Both the position numbers and the translations under genes were made by a program. From positions 1-64,000 of the forward strand of contig JBDKJP010000065.1 in assembly GCA_039796575.1 (NCBI GenBank): DNA of 64,000 nucleotides, written 5' to 3'. How positions within the stretch are numbered: the stretch's first letter is position 1; every line of letters begins with the position of its first letter. Shown here piece by piece: positions 43,903-52,687 of this stretch. The notes beneath the pieces were generated by a model, which made no database searches, was not told the origin of the DNA, and was given only the letters and a program-made list of their open reading frames with translations. This stretch comes from UBA668 sp039796575. GTDB lineage: Bacteria > Actinomycetota > Acidimicrobiia > Acidimicrobiales > Ilumatobacteraceae.

Positions 43903-44498
43903 GCCTCACCTCCCAGCTCGTCGCGCAGGCGGATGAGTCCGTCGCGGATTCGACTCTTCACGGTTCCTTCGGCCACGCCGAGCAGCACGGCGACTTCCCG
44001 GTACGTGTGGCCCCCGAAATATGCCAGCTCCACGGCCTCACGTTGGAGATCACTGAGCTGTGCGAGTGCTCGGCGCACCCTGGCGACGTCGAGCGTGGAC
44101 TCGACCTCGGCCACCACCACGTCGTGCGGGGTGGTGACGCGCTGGGCGTCGCGGTCCTGACGGTCGCGCGACGCCTGTTCGCTGCGCACCCGGTCGATGG
44201 CCCGGCGGTGCGCCAGCGTGGCGGCCCAGCTGCGGGCCGATCCCTTCGTGCCGTCGAAGCGAGCGGCAAGGCGCCACAGCTCGACGAACACCTCCTGGGT
44301 GACCTCTTCGCTCATCGCGGGGTCGCGCACCACCTTCAGCACCACGCCGTGCACCATCGGTGCGAGCTCGTCGTAGAGCTCGCCGAACGCCGACTGGTCG
44401 CCGCGGCCGGCGCGCAGCAGGAGCGCACCGACGAGGTCGTCGGGCTCGGTGGGGGCCGGGTCGACATGGCGCCCGCGCAGTGGCCTCAGGACGCCCAT
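43899..44498 (-). CDS. sigK: ECF sigma factor SigK
   Basis: 199 residues. Region 2 reads GDQSAFGELYDELAPMVHGV, DPAMSEEVTQEVFVELWR and GSARSWAATLAHRRAIDRVR; region 4 reads LSDLQREAVELAYFGGHTYR and LGVAEGTVKSRIRDGLIRLR. Pairing with RskA one gene downstream identifies it as SigK, an extracytoplasmic-function sigma factor released on membrane redox or envelope signals in mycobacteria. The ATG at 44498 is the first start giving a normal family N-terminus. Targets in this organism are unknown. Confidence 0.92.
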   Translation of the reverse strand: MGVLRPLRGRHVDPAPTEPDDLVGALLLRAGRGDQSAFGELYDELAPMVHGVVLKVVRDPAMSEEVTQEVFVELWRLAARFDGTKGSARSWAATLAHRRAIDRVRSEQASRDRQDRDAQRVTTPHDVVVAEVESTLDVARVRRALAQLSDLQREAVELAYFGGHTYREVAVLLGVAEGTVKSRIRDGLIRLRDELGGEA

Positions 44499-44648
44499 CG
44501 CATCCTCGTCGCGCTGCGGTCACCGTCGGCCATGCCTGAGGTTCGGCGCCGTGGCCGAGCTGGATGGGTGGCGAAGTGACACATGTGGGCATTCTCCCGC
44601 GTTCTCGGCCCGATGTCGCAGGGAGCCCACGATTCCGGTGGAGGTAGC

Positions 44649-45203
44649 GTGACGTCGATGGCAGGACGGCAGCTCGGGCGACTCACCGCGAAGGTGCTGC
44701 ACGCGGCGAAGCCGTCGATAGTGAAGCAACGCGCCACCGAGTTCGGTCGCCTGTTGAAGGCCGAGTACGAAGCCGGGTTGCGCGACGAGCCGACGGCGGC
44801 CGAGGAGGCCGCGTCGGCCGACGAGGTGTCGGCGGCGATGCGCAAGGTGGACTGGGCAAAGGTGAAGGCGGCCACCACCGGGAAGACCGCCGACGCCACC
44901 GAGAACGTGAAGGCAATGGCGTCGCAGGTCGACTGGGACAAGGTCACCCCGGTCGCCGCGCAGGTGAGCAGCGCACTCATCGCCGCGGTGGCAGCGGGAC
45001 AGATCCCGCTCGGCGGGCACATGGGCGCACGGGTGGCGCGCACCATCATGAACGACCGCGACCTCGCCGCGCAGGTGGCGCGGTCGCTGGCGCGCACACC
45101 GAAGGAGACCCCGCCCGACTTCCGGCCGGTGGTGCGTGCGGCCATCGACACCACGGGCACCGAGGCCGCGGTGCCCGACGCGCCGGGTCAGTCGAAGACG
45201 TAG
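44649..45203 (+). CDS. Hypothetical soluble helical protein
   Basis: 184 residues from the GTG at 44649, which has GGAGGT five bases upstream (ATG at 44658 is an alternative). It is rich in Ala, Val, Lys and Asp, with helical blocks and a repeated WxKVxxA pattern (VDWAKVKAATTGK and VDWDKVTPVAAQV). No transmembrane segment, signal peptide or known motif. The last 16 bases overlap the end of the convergent glgC gene. I do not recognise the family. Confidence 0.6.
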   Translation: MTSMAGRQLGRLTAKVLHAAKPSIVKQRATEFGRLLKAEYEAGLRDEPTAAEEAASADEVSAAMRKVDWAKVKAATTGKTADATENVKAMASQVDWDKVTPVAAQVSSALIAAVAAGQIPLGGHMGARVARTIMNDRDLAAQVARSLARTPKETPPDFRPVVRAAIDTTGTEAAVPDAPGQSKT

Positions 45204-46414
45204 CCCTTCGGGATCACCACGATGCTGCGGTCGCTGATGGTGAACCGCTGCGCATCTGCCTCGCGGTCGAACCCGATGCGCACGCCGGCGGGCACCACGA
45301 CGTTCTTGTCGATGATGCACCGGTTCACACGGGCGCCGGCCTGCACGGTGACGCCGGGGAACAGGATGCTGTCGGTGACGTGTGCGTCGTGGTGCACGCG
45401 CACATCGGGCGCCACGATGGACCGCTCGACGTGACCGCCCGACACGATGGAACCGGCGCACAGCAGGCTGCCGTCGACGAACGCCGGCTCGCCGCCCGAC
45501 CCACGTGAGATCTTCGCCGGCGGCTGCGACTCGTGGCTGGTGAACACCGGCCACTTCTCGTTGTACAGGTTGAACACCGGCACGGGCGAGAGCAGGTCCA
45601 TGTTCGCGTCGTAGTAGCTGTCGATGGTGCCGACGTCGCGCCAGTAGCCCTTCTCGCGGTCGTCCTGGCCCGGCACCACGTTGGTGCTGAAGTCGTAGAC
45701 GTGCGCCCTGCCCTGCTCGGTGAGGGCCGGGATGATGTGGCCGCCGATGTCGGTGTACTGGTTGTCGTTGCCGGTGGGCGTGACGATGTCGATGAGCGTC
45801 TTCGTGTCGAACACGTAGTTGCCCATGCTGGCCAGGCAGCGAGTGTCGTCGCCGGGCATGGTGGGCGGCGTGGGCGACTTCTCGTGGAACGCCTTGATGA
45901 TGCCGGTCTCGTCGGTCTCGATGACGCCGAACGACTTGGCCTCCTCGTAGCTCACCGGGATGGCGGCCACGGTGACGCCGGCCTTCGCCTCCATGTGGTG
46001 GGCCACCATCTGGCGCACGTCCATGCGGTAGATGTGGTCGGCGCCGAACACGCACACCACGTCGGGGTCCTCGTCGGTGATGAGGTTGAGGTTCTGGTAG
46101 ATCGCGTCGGCCGAGCCGGCGAACCAGTGCGGGCCGCGGCGCATCTGCGCGGGCACCGGGGTGACGTAGCTGCCGAGCAACGTGCTGAACCGCCAGGTCT
46201 GGCTGATGTGACGGTCGAGGCTGTGGCTCATGTACTGCGTGAGCACCACGATCTTCAGGTACCGCGAGTTGGCGAAGTTCGACAGGGCGAAGTCGATGAT
46301 GCGGTAACTGCCCCCGAACGGCACCGCGGGTTTCGCGCGGTCCTGGGTGAGGGGCAGCATGCGCTTGCCTTCTCCGCCGGCGAGGACCATGACGAGCACC
46401 TTGGGTTCGGCCAT
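45188..46414 (-). CDS. glgC: Glucose-1-phosphate adenylyltransferase
   Basis: 408 residues. Nucleotide-binding start LAGGEGKRMLPLTQDRAKPA, the ADP-glucose pyrophosphorylase motifs FAGSADAIYQNL, VFGADHIYRMD and GYWRDVGTIDSYYDANMDLL, and a C-terminal left-handed beta-helix (GGHVERSIVAPDVRVHHDAH). It makes ADP-glucose from ATP and glucose-1-phosphate, the committed step of glycogen synthesis. Divergent from glgA with only 55 bases between, implying shared regulation. Confidence 0.97.
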   Translation of the reverse strand: MAEPKVLVMVLAGGEGKRMLPLTQDRAKPAVPFGGSYRIIDFALSNFANSRYLKIVVLTQYMSHSLDRHISQTWRFSTLLGSYVTPVPAQMRRGPHWFAGSADAIYQNLNLITDEDPDVVCVFGADHIYRMDVRQMVAHHMEAKAGVTVAAIPVSYEEAKSFGVIETDETGIIKAFHEKSPTPPTMPGDDTRCLASMGNYVFDTKTLIDIVTPTGNDNQYTDIGGHIIPALTEQGRAHVYDFSTNVVPGQDDREKGYWRDVGTIDSYYDANMDLLSPVPVFNLYNEKWPVFTSHESQPPAKISRGSGGEPAFVDGSLLCAGSIVSGGHVERSIVAPDVRVHHDAHVTDSILFPGVTVQAGARVNRCIIDKNVVVPAGVRIGFDREADAQRFTISDRSIVVIPKGYVFD

Positions 46415-46469
46415 GACCAGGACAGTAGTAGGTGAGCCGGGTCGCACCGATGGGTTACCGTCCTTCGAC

Positions 46470-47930
46470 GTGAAGGTCCTCTTCGTCACCCCCGAGTGCT
46501 ACCCCCTGGTGAAGACCGGCGGGCTGGCCGACGTGGCCGGTGCGCTGCCGTTGGCGCTCGCACCGCTCGGGGTGGAGGCGCGCGTGTTGCTGCCCGCGTA
46601 CCCCGGCGTGCGCGGCCAGGTTCGCGGCGCGACGCGTGTCGCGCCGTTGCCCGGCCTGTTCGGCGGCGCCGCCGAACTGCTCGAGGGCACCACCGCCGAC
46701 GGGTTGCACGTGCTGCTGCTCGACGCCCCACACCTGTTCCACCGCGAGCAGGGCGGCCCGTACCTCGGGCCCGACGGGGTCGACTGGCCCGACAACCACC
46801 TCCGGTTCGGGGCACTGTCGTGGGTGGGTGCGCAGGTGGCGATGGGACGCATCGGCGACTGGCGGCCCGAGCTGGTGCACCTGCACGACTGGCAGGCGGC
46901 GCTCACCGCGGCGTACCTGCACTTCGACAAGGACGCCGCGCACGCGCCGGCCACGTTGCTCACCATCCACAACCTCGCGTTCCAGGGCCTGTTCCCCGCG
47001 TCGACCCGCAAGGCGTTGAAGCTGCCGGCCGAGGCGATGCACGTCGACGGGATGGAGTACTGGGACCAGCTCAGCTTCCTGAAGGCGGGCGTGCAGTGGT
47101 GCGACCACCTCAGCACGGTGAGCCCCACGTACGCGCGGGAGATCCTCACGCCCGAGGAGGGCATGGGCTTCGACGGCCTGCTGCGCGCCCGCGCCCACGA
47201 GCTGACCGGCATCGTGAACGGCATCGACCTCGCGGTGTGGGACCCGGAGTCCGATCCGCATCTCGCGGCGCCGTACTCGTCGCGACGGTTGGCGGCCAAG
47301 GCGAAGAACACCGCGGCGCTGCAGCGCGAACTGGGCCTCGACGTGCGCGCCGACGTGCCGCTGTTCGGCGTGGTGAGCCGGCTCACCGAGCAGAAGGGTC
47401 TCGACCTGTTGCTGCAGGTGGTGCCGCGGCTGGTGGCCACGGGTGCGCAGCTCGCCGTGCTGGGCACCGGCGCCCCGTTCCTGGAGGAGGGCTTCCGCGC
47501 CGCGGCCGCCGCGCATCCGGGTCAGGTGGCCACGGTCATCGGGTTCGACGAGGCGTTGTCGCACCGCATCCAGGCGGGTTCGAGCGCGGTGCTGGTGCCG
47601 TCGCGGTTCGAGCCGTGCGGGCTCACCCAGCTGTACGGGTTGCGGTACGGGTCGCTGCCCGTGGTGGCACGCGTCGGCGGTCTGGCCGACACGGTCATCG
47701 ACGCGAACACTGCGGCGTTGCGCGACGGCGTCGCCACCGGCGTGCAGTTCGGGCCGGTGCAGGCCGAGCCGCTCGCCGTGGCCATCGAGCGCACCGTCGA
47801 GTGGTTCGCCGATCGGCCGGCGTGGCAGAAGGCGCAACGCAGGGCGATGGCGGGCGACGTCGGGTGGGCCACCGCGGCCGAGCAGTACCGATCGCTGTAC
47901 GCCAAGGTGGTCGAGCGCCGCGCCGGGTAG
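46470..47930 (+). CDS. glgA: ADP-glucose-type glycogen synthase
   Basis: 486 residues from a GTG start. KTGGLADVAGALPLAL at the start is the ADP-glucose-binding KxGGL motif of bacterial and plant starch/glycogen synthases; the GT5 C-terminal active site has SRFEPCGLTQLYGLRYG. It elongates alpha-1,4-glucan from the ADP-glucose made by the divergent glgC. glgB, glgE and glgP are not in the window. The EVE-domain gene begins 12 bases downstream. Confidence 0.95.
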   Translation: MKVLFVTPECYPLVKTGGLADVAGALPLALAPLGVEARVLLPAYPGVRGQVRGATRVAPLPGLFGGAAELLEGTTADGLHVLLLDAPHLFHREQGGPYLGPDGVDWPDNHLRFGALSWVGAQVAMGRIGDWRPELVHLHDWQAALTAAYLHFDKDAAHAPATLLTIHNLAFQGLFPASTRKALKLPAEAMHVDGMEYWDQLSFLKAGVQWCDHLSTVSPTYAREILTPEEGMGFDGLLRARAHELTGIVNGIDLAVWDPESDPHLAAPYSSRRLAAKAKNTAALQRELGLDVRADVPLFGVVSRLTEQKGLDLLLQVVPRLVATGAQLAVLGTGAPFLEEGFRAAAAAHPGQVATVIGFDEALSHRIQAGSSAVLVPSRFEPCGLTQLYGLRYGSLPVVARVGGLADTVIDANTAALRDGVATGVQFGPVQAEPLAVAIERTVEWFADRPAWQKAQRRAMAGDVGWATAAEQYRSLYAKVVERRAG

Positions 47931-47941
47931 CGTCGCCGCCC

Positions 47942-48403
47942 ATGGCGTACTGGCTGATGAAGAGCGAGCCCGATGTGTTCAGCTTCGACGATCTCGTCGC
48001 GAACAAGCGCGAGGGGTGGGACGGCGTGCGCAACTACGAGGCACGCATCTACCTGCGGGCCATGCGCAAGGGCGACAAGGTGATCTTCTACCACTCGAAC
48101 GCCACGCCGCCCGGTGCGGCGGGCGTGGCGAAGATCGTGCGCGAGGCCGAGCCCGATCCCACGCAGTTCGACCCGAAGAGCAAGTACTTCGACGCCGGCT
48201 CGAACCCCGACGAGCCGCGCTGGGACTGGGTGACGGTGGCGCCGGTGAAGAAGCTCCACTTCGTGTCGCTCGACGAGCTGCGCGCGATGCCTGAGCTCAC
48301 CGAGTGCCGCCTGCTGGCGCGCGGCAACCGCCTGTCGGTGATGCCGCTCACCGACGAGGAGTTCGAGGCCATCGTCGCCAAGGGCTCCCGCAAACGCCGC
48401 TGA
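47942..48403 (+). CDS. EVE-domain protein
   Basis: 153 residues, all of it the EVE (PUA-like) fold: MAYWLMKSEPDVFSFDDL, WDGVRNYEARIYLRAMRKGD, FYHSNATPPGAAGVAKIV and DPRSKYFDxxSNPDEPRWDWV-type segments. EVE proteins bind modified bases such as 5-methylcytosine in DNA or RNA and sometimes pair with restriction genes; here it stands alone, co-directional with glgA. The role is probably housekeeping nucleic-acid binding. Confidence 0.92.
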   Translation: MAYWLMKSEPDVFSFDDLVANKREGWDGVRNYEARIYLRAMRKGDKVIFYHSNATPPGAAGVAKIVREAEPDPTQFDPKSKYFDAGSNPDEPRWDWVTVAPVKKLHFVSLDELRAMPELTECRLLARGNRLSVMPLTDEEFEAIVAKGSRKRR

Positions 48404-48491
48404 CCCCCACCCATACCGACACAGTTCTGGCGCGTCCGAGGGGACAGGGGGTTCGGGCGCGGGGTAGGTTCGCGGGGACAACTGAATTCCC

Positions 48492-48624
48492 CCTGCGGGG
48501 TTGGGTGCAATTCCCGACCGGCGGTGAAAGCCCGCGAACCCCACGTCAGGCGTTCTCGAACAACTGAGGTGGGGCCGATCCGGTGAGATTCCGGGGCCGA
48601 CGGTGACAGTCCGGATGGGAGCAG
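48492..48624 (+). promoter_or_regulatory. FMN riboswitch (RFN element)
   Basis: The conserved RFN core is read directly: GGGTGCAATTCCCGACCGGC, GGTGAAAGCCCGCGA, then after a variable arm GATCCGGTGAGATTCCGG, GGCCGACGGTGACAGTCC and GGATGGGAG. It precedes the riboflavin operon and binds FMN to shut off its expression. A perfect 10-bp hairpin downstream (48666-48726) probably forms the expression platform. Upstream bases 48404-48491 should hold the promoter. Confidence 0.95.
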
Positions 48625-48665
48625 GGCCACACGTGCGACTCGGTCGCGCCGTCTTCGGCGTGCCC

Positions 48666-48726
48666 GCGTCGTCCGCGTTGCTGTGCACCCCTTTTTCCTG
48701 CCGGGGCCTCACAGAACGGACGACGC
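48666..48726 (+). promoter_or_regulatory. Hairpin over the ribE ribosome-binding region
   Basis: GCGTCGTCCG at 48666-48675 is the exact reverse complement of CGGACGACGC at 48717-48726, ending two bases before the ribE ATG. The right arm covers the only Shine-Dalgarno-like bases (GGACGA), so the stem would hide the start. Together with the riboswitch 42 bases upstream this looks like a translation-sequestering expression platform. No poly-T follows the left arm. Confidence 0.55.
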
Positions 48727-48728
48727 AG

Positions 48729-49310
48729 ATGTTCACGGGCATCGTGGAAGAACTGGGCAGGGTGCACTCCTTCGAGGGGTCGCGCCTGCGCATCGAGGCA
48801 CGCACGGTGCTCGACGACGTGCACCTCGGCGACTCGATCGCGGTGAACGGCTGCTGCCTCACCGTCGTCGAGTGCGGCGACGGGTGGTGGGAGGCCGACG
48901 TGAGCCAGGAGACGCTCGACCGCACCAGCCTGCGCGGCATCCAACCGGGCAGCCCGCTCAACCTGGAGCGGTCGGTGAAGTTGCAGGACCGCCTCGGCGG
49001 CCACCTGGTGCAGGGCCACGTCGACGGTGTCGGCGAGATCGTCGCCCCGGTGCCCGACCTGGCCGTGCGCATCCCGACGGCGCTGCTGCGGTACGTGGTC
49101 GAGAAGGGCTCCATCACCGTCGACGGCGTGAGCCTCACCGTGGTGAAGCCGTTGGCCGACGGGTTCACCGTGGCGGTCATCCCGCACACGGCCGCGGTCA
49201 CGTCGCTCGGTCACAAACAGGTCGGCGACCTCGTGAACATCGAGGTCGACGTGATGGCGAAGTACGTCGAACGGTTGCTGCAGGAGCAGCGCGGAACGGA
49301 GCAGCAGTGA
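48729..49310 (+). CDS. ribE: Riboflavin synthase, alpha chain
   Basis: 193 residues. Two homologous lumazine-binding halves, each with a G-D-S/V-x-x-N/D-G pattern: MFTGIVEELGRVHS and LGDSIAVNGCCLTVVECGDG, then GHLVQGHVDGVGEIV and GSITVDGVSLTVVK. It joins two molecules of 6,7-dimethyl-8-ribityllumazine to give riboflavin. The ATG at 48729 is the family start. First gene of the FMN-riboswitch operon; its stop overlaps ribB. Confidence 0.96.
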   Translation: MFTGIVEELGRVHSFEGSRLRIEARTVLDDVHLGDSIAVNGCCLTVVECGDGWWEADVSQETLDRTSLRGIQPGSPLNLERSVKLQDRLGGHLVQGHVDGVGEIVAPVPDLAVRIPTALLRYVVEKGSITVDGVSLTVVKPLADGFTVAVIPHTAAVTSLGHKQVGDLVNIEVDVMAKYVERLLQEQRGTEQQ

Positions 49311-49987
49311 ACGGCGCAACACACACCCGGGCCGGCTTCGACCCGATCGAGACGGCCATCGCGGCCATCGCCGCGGGCGGCATCGTGGTGGTCGCCGACG
49401 ACGAGGACCGCGAGAACGAGGGCGACCTCATCATGGCCGCCGACGCCGCCACACCGGAGGCGATCGCGTTCTTCGTGCGGTACACGTCGGGCGTCATCTG
49501 CGCGGCACTGCCGGGCGAACGGTGCGACGAGCTCGAGCTGCCGTTGATGGTGCCGCCCGCCGCCAACGCCGACCAGTTCCGCACCGCGTTCACGGTGACG
49601 GTCGACCTCGCGATCGGCACCACGACGGGCATCTCCGCCGCCGACCGGGCTGCCACGCTGCGCGCCCTCGGGTCGGCCGACAGCACCCCGGCCATGTTCA
49701 ACCGGCCGGGGCACATCTTCCCGTTGCGCGCCCGACCGGGCGGCGTGCTCGAACGCCCCGGTCACACCGAGGCATCGGTCGACCTCGCCCGGCTCGCCGG
49801 CCGTTCGGCCGCCGGTGTGCTCAGCGAGGTCACGCTCGACGACGGCCGCATGGCCCGTCTGCCCGAGCTGCAGGTCTTCGCCCGCACGCACGGCCTGCCG
49901 CTCGTGTCGATCGCCGACCTCATCGAGCACCGCACCATCCACGACCGGCCGGCGACCGCACTCGTCGGCGCCCTCCCCCACGACTGA
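49307..49987 (+). CDS. ribB: 3,4-dihydroxy-2-butanone 4-phosphate synthase
   Basis: 226 residues from a GTG overlapping the ribE stop (GTGA). DDEDRENEGDLIMAA is the metal-binding acidic loop, with YTSGVICAALPGERCDELEL and RPGHIFPLRARPGGVLERPG completing the active site. It is of single-domain RibB length; no GTP cyclohydrolase II (RibA) domain follows, unlike many actinobacterial RibBA fusions. It converts ribulose-5-phosphate to the four-carbon riboflavin precursor. Confidence 0.95.
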   Translation: MNGATHTRAGFDPIETAIAAIAAGGIVVVADDEDRENEGDLIMAADAATPEAIAFFVRYTSGVICAALPGERCDELELPLMVPPAANADQFRTAFTVTVDLAIGTTTGISAADRAATLRALGSADSTPAMFNRPGHIFPLRARPGGVLERPGHTEASVDLARLAGRSAAGVLSEVTLDDGRMARLPELQVFARTHGLPLVSIADLIEHRTIHDRPATALVGALPHD

Positions 49988-49995
49988 GAGCCACG

Positions 49996-50463
49996 ATGAC
50001 CACCTTCCACGGACACATGAACGGACAGGGGCTGCGCGTCGCGCTGGTGTGCAGCCGCTTCAACGACCTCGTCGTCGGTCGGCTCGAGGCGGGCGCCCGC
50101 GACGCGCTGGTGCGCCACGGCGTCGCCGAGGCCGACATCGACACGGTGTGGGTGCCGGGCGCACTGGAGATCCCGCTGGCAGCGAAGGCGTTGGTCGGCA
50201 CGGGCCGCTACGACGCGATCGTCGCGCTCGGCGCGGTGATGCGCGGCGCGACGTACCACTTCGAAGTGGTGTGCAACCAGAGCGCGGCCGGCCTCGCCCG
50301 CCTCGCGCTGGAGACCGAGGTGGTCGTCACGAACGGCATCCTCACCGTCGACACGATGGACCAGGCGCTCGAGCGGGCAGGCAGCAAGGCGGGCAACAAG
50401 GGCGCCGACGTGGCATTGGCCGCGATCGAGACCGTGAACGTGCTGCGCGCCGCGACGGCCTGA
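49996..50463 (+). CDS. ribH: 6,7-dimethyl-8-ribityllumazine synthase
   Basis: 155 residues. RVALVCSRFNDLVVGRLEAG, WVPGALEIPLAAKAL, GAVMRGATYHFEVVCNQSAA, GILTVDTMDQALERAG and NKGADVALAAIE are the family signatures; the His of the HFE segment is the catalytic acid-base. It condenses the RibB product with the pyrimidine precursor. It starts 8 bases after ribB and ends the operon here; ribD and ribA are not in the window. Confidence 0.96.
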   Translation: MTTFHGHMNGQGLRVALVCSRFNDLVVGRLEAGARDALVRHGVAEADIDTVWVPGALEIPLAAKALVGTGRYDAIVALGAVMRGATYHFEVVCNQSAAGLARLALETEVVVTNGILTVDTMDQALERAGSKAGNKGADVALAAIETVNVLRAATA

Positions 50464-50585
50464 CCATCGCACCGGCCGGGTTCCGGCACGGGGTGCTCCC
50501 GCCGTGAGCCGCCGCAGACGTGACGGCTAGGGTACGAATCGATGAATCCGCGCACCGCGCGCCCGGCCGGCAGGGGCCGTCGGGC

Positions 50586-51227
50586 GTGACCAAGTTCAGC
50601 CTGCTCGAGGGCCTCAGCGATGCCGACACGCGTGCGGTGCTGATGGCGTCGCGCCGTCGCAAGTTCAAGCGCGGTGAGGCCATCTGCCACGAGGGCGACC
50701 CCGGTGACACGCTCTACCTCATCGACAAGGGCCACGTCGCGGTGCGCGTCACCACGCCCGCGGGCGACACCGCGACGATGCGCGTGATGGGCCCGGGCAG
50801 CCAGTTCGGCGAGATCGCGGTCATCGACCAGACGCCGCGTTCGGCCACCATCGTCGCGCTCGACGCGGTCGAGACGCTGAGCCTGCACCGCGACGTCATC
50901 CAGATGTTGCGCGCCCAGCACCCGACCATCGACAAGGTGCTGCTGAGCGCCGCGCTGTACCAGGTGCGCCGGCTCACGACAGCCCTCACCGAGGCGTTGT
51001 ACCTGCCGGTGCCGCGGCGGTTGGCCCGCACGTTGCACCGCCTGCTCGACGTGTTCCCCGAGGGCGTCGTCCCGCTCACGCAGGACGACGTGGCCGGCCT
51101 GTGCGGCACCACACGGCAGACCGCGAACGAGGTGTTGCAGGCGCTCGTCGCCGACGGCGCCATCACCCTGTCGCGTGGTCGCATCACCGTGATCGACGCG
51201 GCGAAGCTCGAGCGCGCCGCCCGCTGA
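50586..51227 (+). CDS. Crp/Fnr-family regulator
   Basis: 213 residues from the GTG at 50586, which has AGGGG about nine bases upstream; a GTG at 50520 would add 22 residues of low-quality sequence. Cyclic-nucleotide-binding domain: FKRGEAICHEGDPGDTLYLI, GPGSQFGEIAVIDQTPRSAT (the R-S/T-A-T phosphate-binding cassette). A C-terminal helix-turn-helix follows (LTQDDVAGLCGTTRQTANEV). It probably binds cAMP or a related ligand. It lies between the rib operon and a membrane-anchored protein. Confidence 0.88.
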   Translation: MTKFSLLEGLSDADTRAVLMASRRRKFKRGEAICHEGDPGDTLYLIDKGHVAVRVTTPAGDTATMRVMGPGSQFGEIAVIDQTPRSATIVALDAVETLSLHRDVIQMLRAQHPTIDKVLLSAALYQVRRLTTALTEALYLPVPRRLARTLHRLLDVFPEGVVPLTQDDVAGLCGTTRQTANEVLQALVADGAITLSRGRITVIDAAKLERAAR

Positions 51228-51274
51228 TCGGCGGGTCGGCCCACGCCTCGCGTCACAGCGAGTACGTTCGTGCC

Positions 51275-52099
51275 GTGGGGCGCAGTCGAGTTCGACGGCG
51301 AGTGATCATCGTGACCGCGGTCGTCGGCGTGCTCGTGTGCGGTGCGGTGGTGGTGAGCCGCATCTGGTTGAACGACACGGCGCGCACCGTCGACGCCGAC
51401 GAGGCGGTCGAACGGTTCCGCGAGCAGACCACGGTGCCGCCGACGGTCGCGCCGTCGGTGGCCGTCACCACGCCGGTCCCGCTGGCCACCACCCCGACGC
51501 CGGGGGTGTACCGCTACGTCACCACCGGGAAGGAGACCATCGATTCGCTCGGCGGCACGGAGCACGCCTACCCCGCCGAGACCACGCTCACGGTCACGCC
51601 CGACGGGTGCGGGGTGCTGCTGCGGTGGGACCTGTTGAAGGAACGGTCCGAGGAGTTCCGATTGTGCGTCACCGAGGAGGGCATCGAGCTCCAGCCGACC
51701 GGTGCCTCGTACCACGAGTTCTACGGCGTGGGGCAACGTCAGGAGTTACGGTGCGATCGCGAGGTGTTGCTGGTGCCGAGCGACGGCGCGGCGCGCGACG
51801 TGGTGCCGCTGGCGTGCCGCATCGACGACCAGTTGTGGTTGCCCGAGTGGGAGGTGCTCGACCGCGCCACCGTCACCGTGGAGGGGACGCCGGTGCCCAC
51901 GGTGCACGTGCGGATGCGCATCGCCGACGACGACGAGTACTGGGAGCACACGGTGGTCGAGTGGTGGCTCGACGAGCACGGGTTGCCGGTGCGGATGACC
52001 ACGACGAAGGAGTCGAAGAGCCCGTCCGATCTGGTCGGCGACGTGCGCTACACCGAGGTGTACACCGCGGATCTGGTGTCGCTCGAACCGTTGCGCTGA
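51275..52099 (+). CDS. Membrane-anchored hypothetical protein
   Basis: 274 residues from GTG at 51275. A basic start (GRSRVRRR), one helix (VIIVTAVVGVLVCGAVVVS, about 9-28) and a Thr/Pro linker (residues 50-75) lead to an external beta-rich domain (GVYRYVTTGKETIDSLGGTE to TKESKSPSDLVGDVRYTEVY). The start YRYxTTGxExIDxLGGxxHxYP is a pattern seen in secreted actinobacterial proteins of unknown role. Convergent with the LysM gene; a hairpin spans both stops. Confidence 0.7.
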   Translation: MGRSRVRRRVIIVTAVVGVLVCGAVVVSRIWLNDTARTVDADEAVERFREQTTVPPTVAPSVAVTTPVPLATTPTPGVYRYVTTGKETIDSLGGTEHAYPAETTLTVTPDGCGVLLRWDLLKERSEEFRLCVTEEGIELQPTGASYHEFYGVGQRQELRCDREVLLVPSDGAARDVVPLACRIDDQLWLPEWEVLDRATVTVEGTPVPTVHVRMRIADDDEYWEHTVVEWWLDEHGLPVRMTTTKESKSPSDLVGDVRYTEVYTADLVSLEPLR

Positions 52100-52109
52100 G
52101 CGGTCAGCG
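52094..52109. terminator. Shared hairpin over two convergent stop codons
   Basis: CGCTGA, GCGG loop, TCAGCG: a perfect 6-bp stem in which the stop codons of the converging genes lie in the two arms. Such an arrangement is compact enough to terminate or protect both transcripts. No T-run is present, so termination strength is uncertain. Confidence 0.4.
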
Positions 52110-52610
52110 ACTGGCCGACGACGTGGTGGCCACGGTCGGCGTGGCACCGCTGGACGACGACGCTGCCGCAGCGGTGGTCGCCGGGGTCGCGGCGCGCACC
52201 GTCGTCGCGACCGCCGTCGTCGCCACCGTCACACCGTCGGGCAGGCACAGCAGGTCGCCCGGGAACAACGCCGTGTCGGCGTCGGCGCCGTTCGCGGCGT
52301 ACAGCTCGTCGACCGTGAGGCCGCTCTCCTGTGCGAGCAGCAGCCAGTAGTCGCCCGAGAGCACCGTGTAGGTGTTCGTGCACGGTGCCGCCGTCGTGGG
52401 GGCGACGGAGGTCGACGCCGCGGTGGTCACGGGCGTGGTCGTGGTGGTCGCCGGCGTCGCTTCGGTGACGGCACCGGTCGTGTCGGGCGAGCTCCCTGCG
52501 TCGGCGCCGCCACCGGCGAAGAACCCGGCCATCGAGAGCAGCGTGCCCATGCTGGCAGCGGCCGCCCATCGGGTGGCACGGCGGGCGGTGGCGTCGTCGT
52601 CGATCTGCAT
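52104..52610 (-). CDS. LysM-domain membrane-anchored protein
   Basis: 168 residues (GTG at 52628 is an alternative start). A short basic start, one hydrophobic helix (WAAAASMGTLLSMAGFFAGG, about 17-36), a Thr/Ala/Pro linker, then a LysM module (about 80-130; TYTVLSGDYWLLLAQESGLT, VDELYAANG, LFPGDLLCLP) with flanking cysteines that may form a disulfide, and a Ser/Thr/Ala tail. LysM binds peptidoglycan or chitin-like glycans, so the protein likely sits in the wall. Repeat B copy 2 lies upstream. Confidence 0.78.
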   Translation of the reverse strand: MQIDDDATARRATRWAAAASMGTLLSMAGFFAGGGADAGSSPDTTGAVTEATPATTTTTPVTTAASTSVAPTTAAPCTNTYTVLSGDYWLLLAQESGLTVDELYAANGADADTALFPGDLLCLPDGVTVATTAVATTVRAATPATTAAAASSSSGATPTVATTSSASR

Positions 52611-52687
52611 GTGCCGATGGTGCGGCACGAGGGTGAGAGCGCGGCGAGAGGACCACGAATCCGCGGTGAGTTCGCGCCGCTGCGCCG

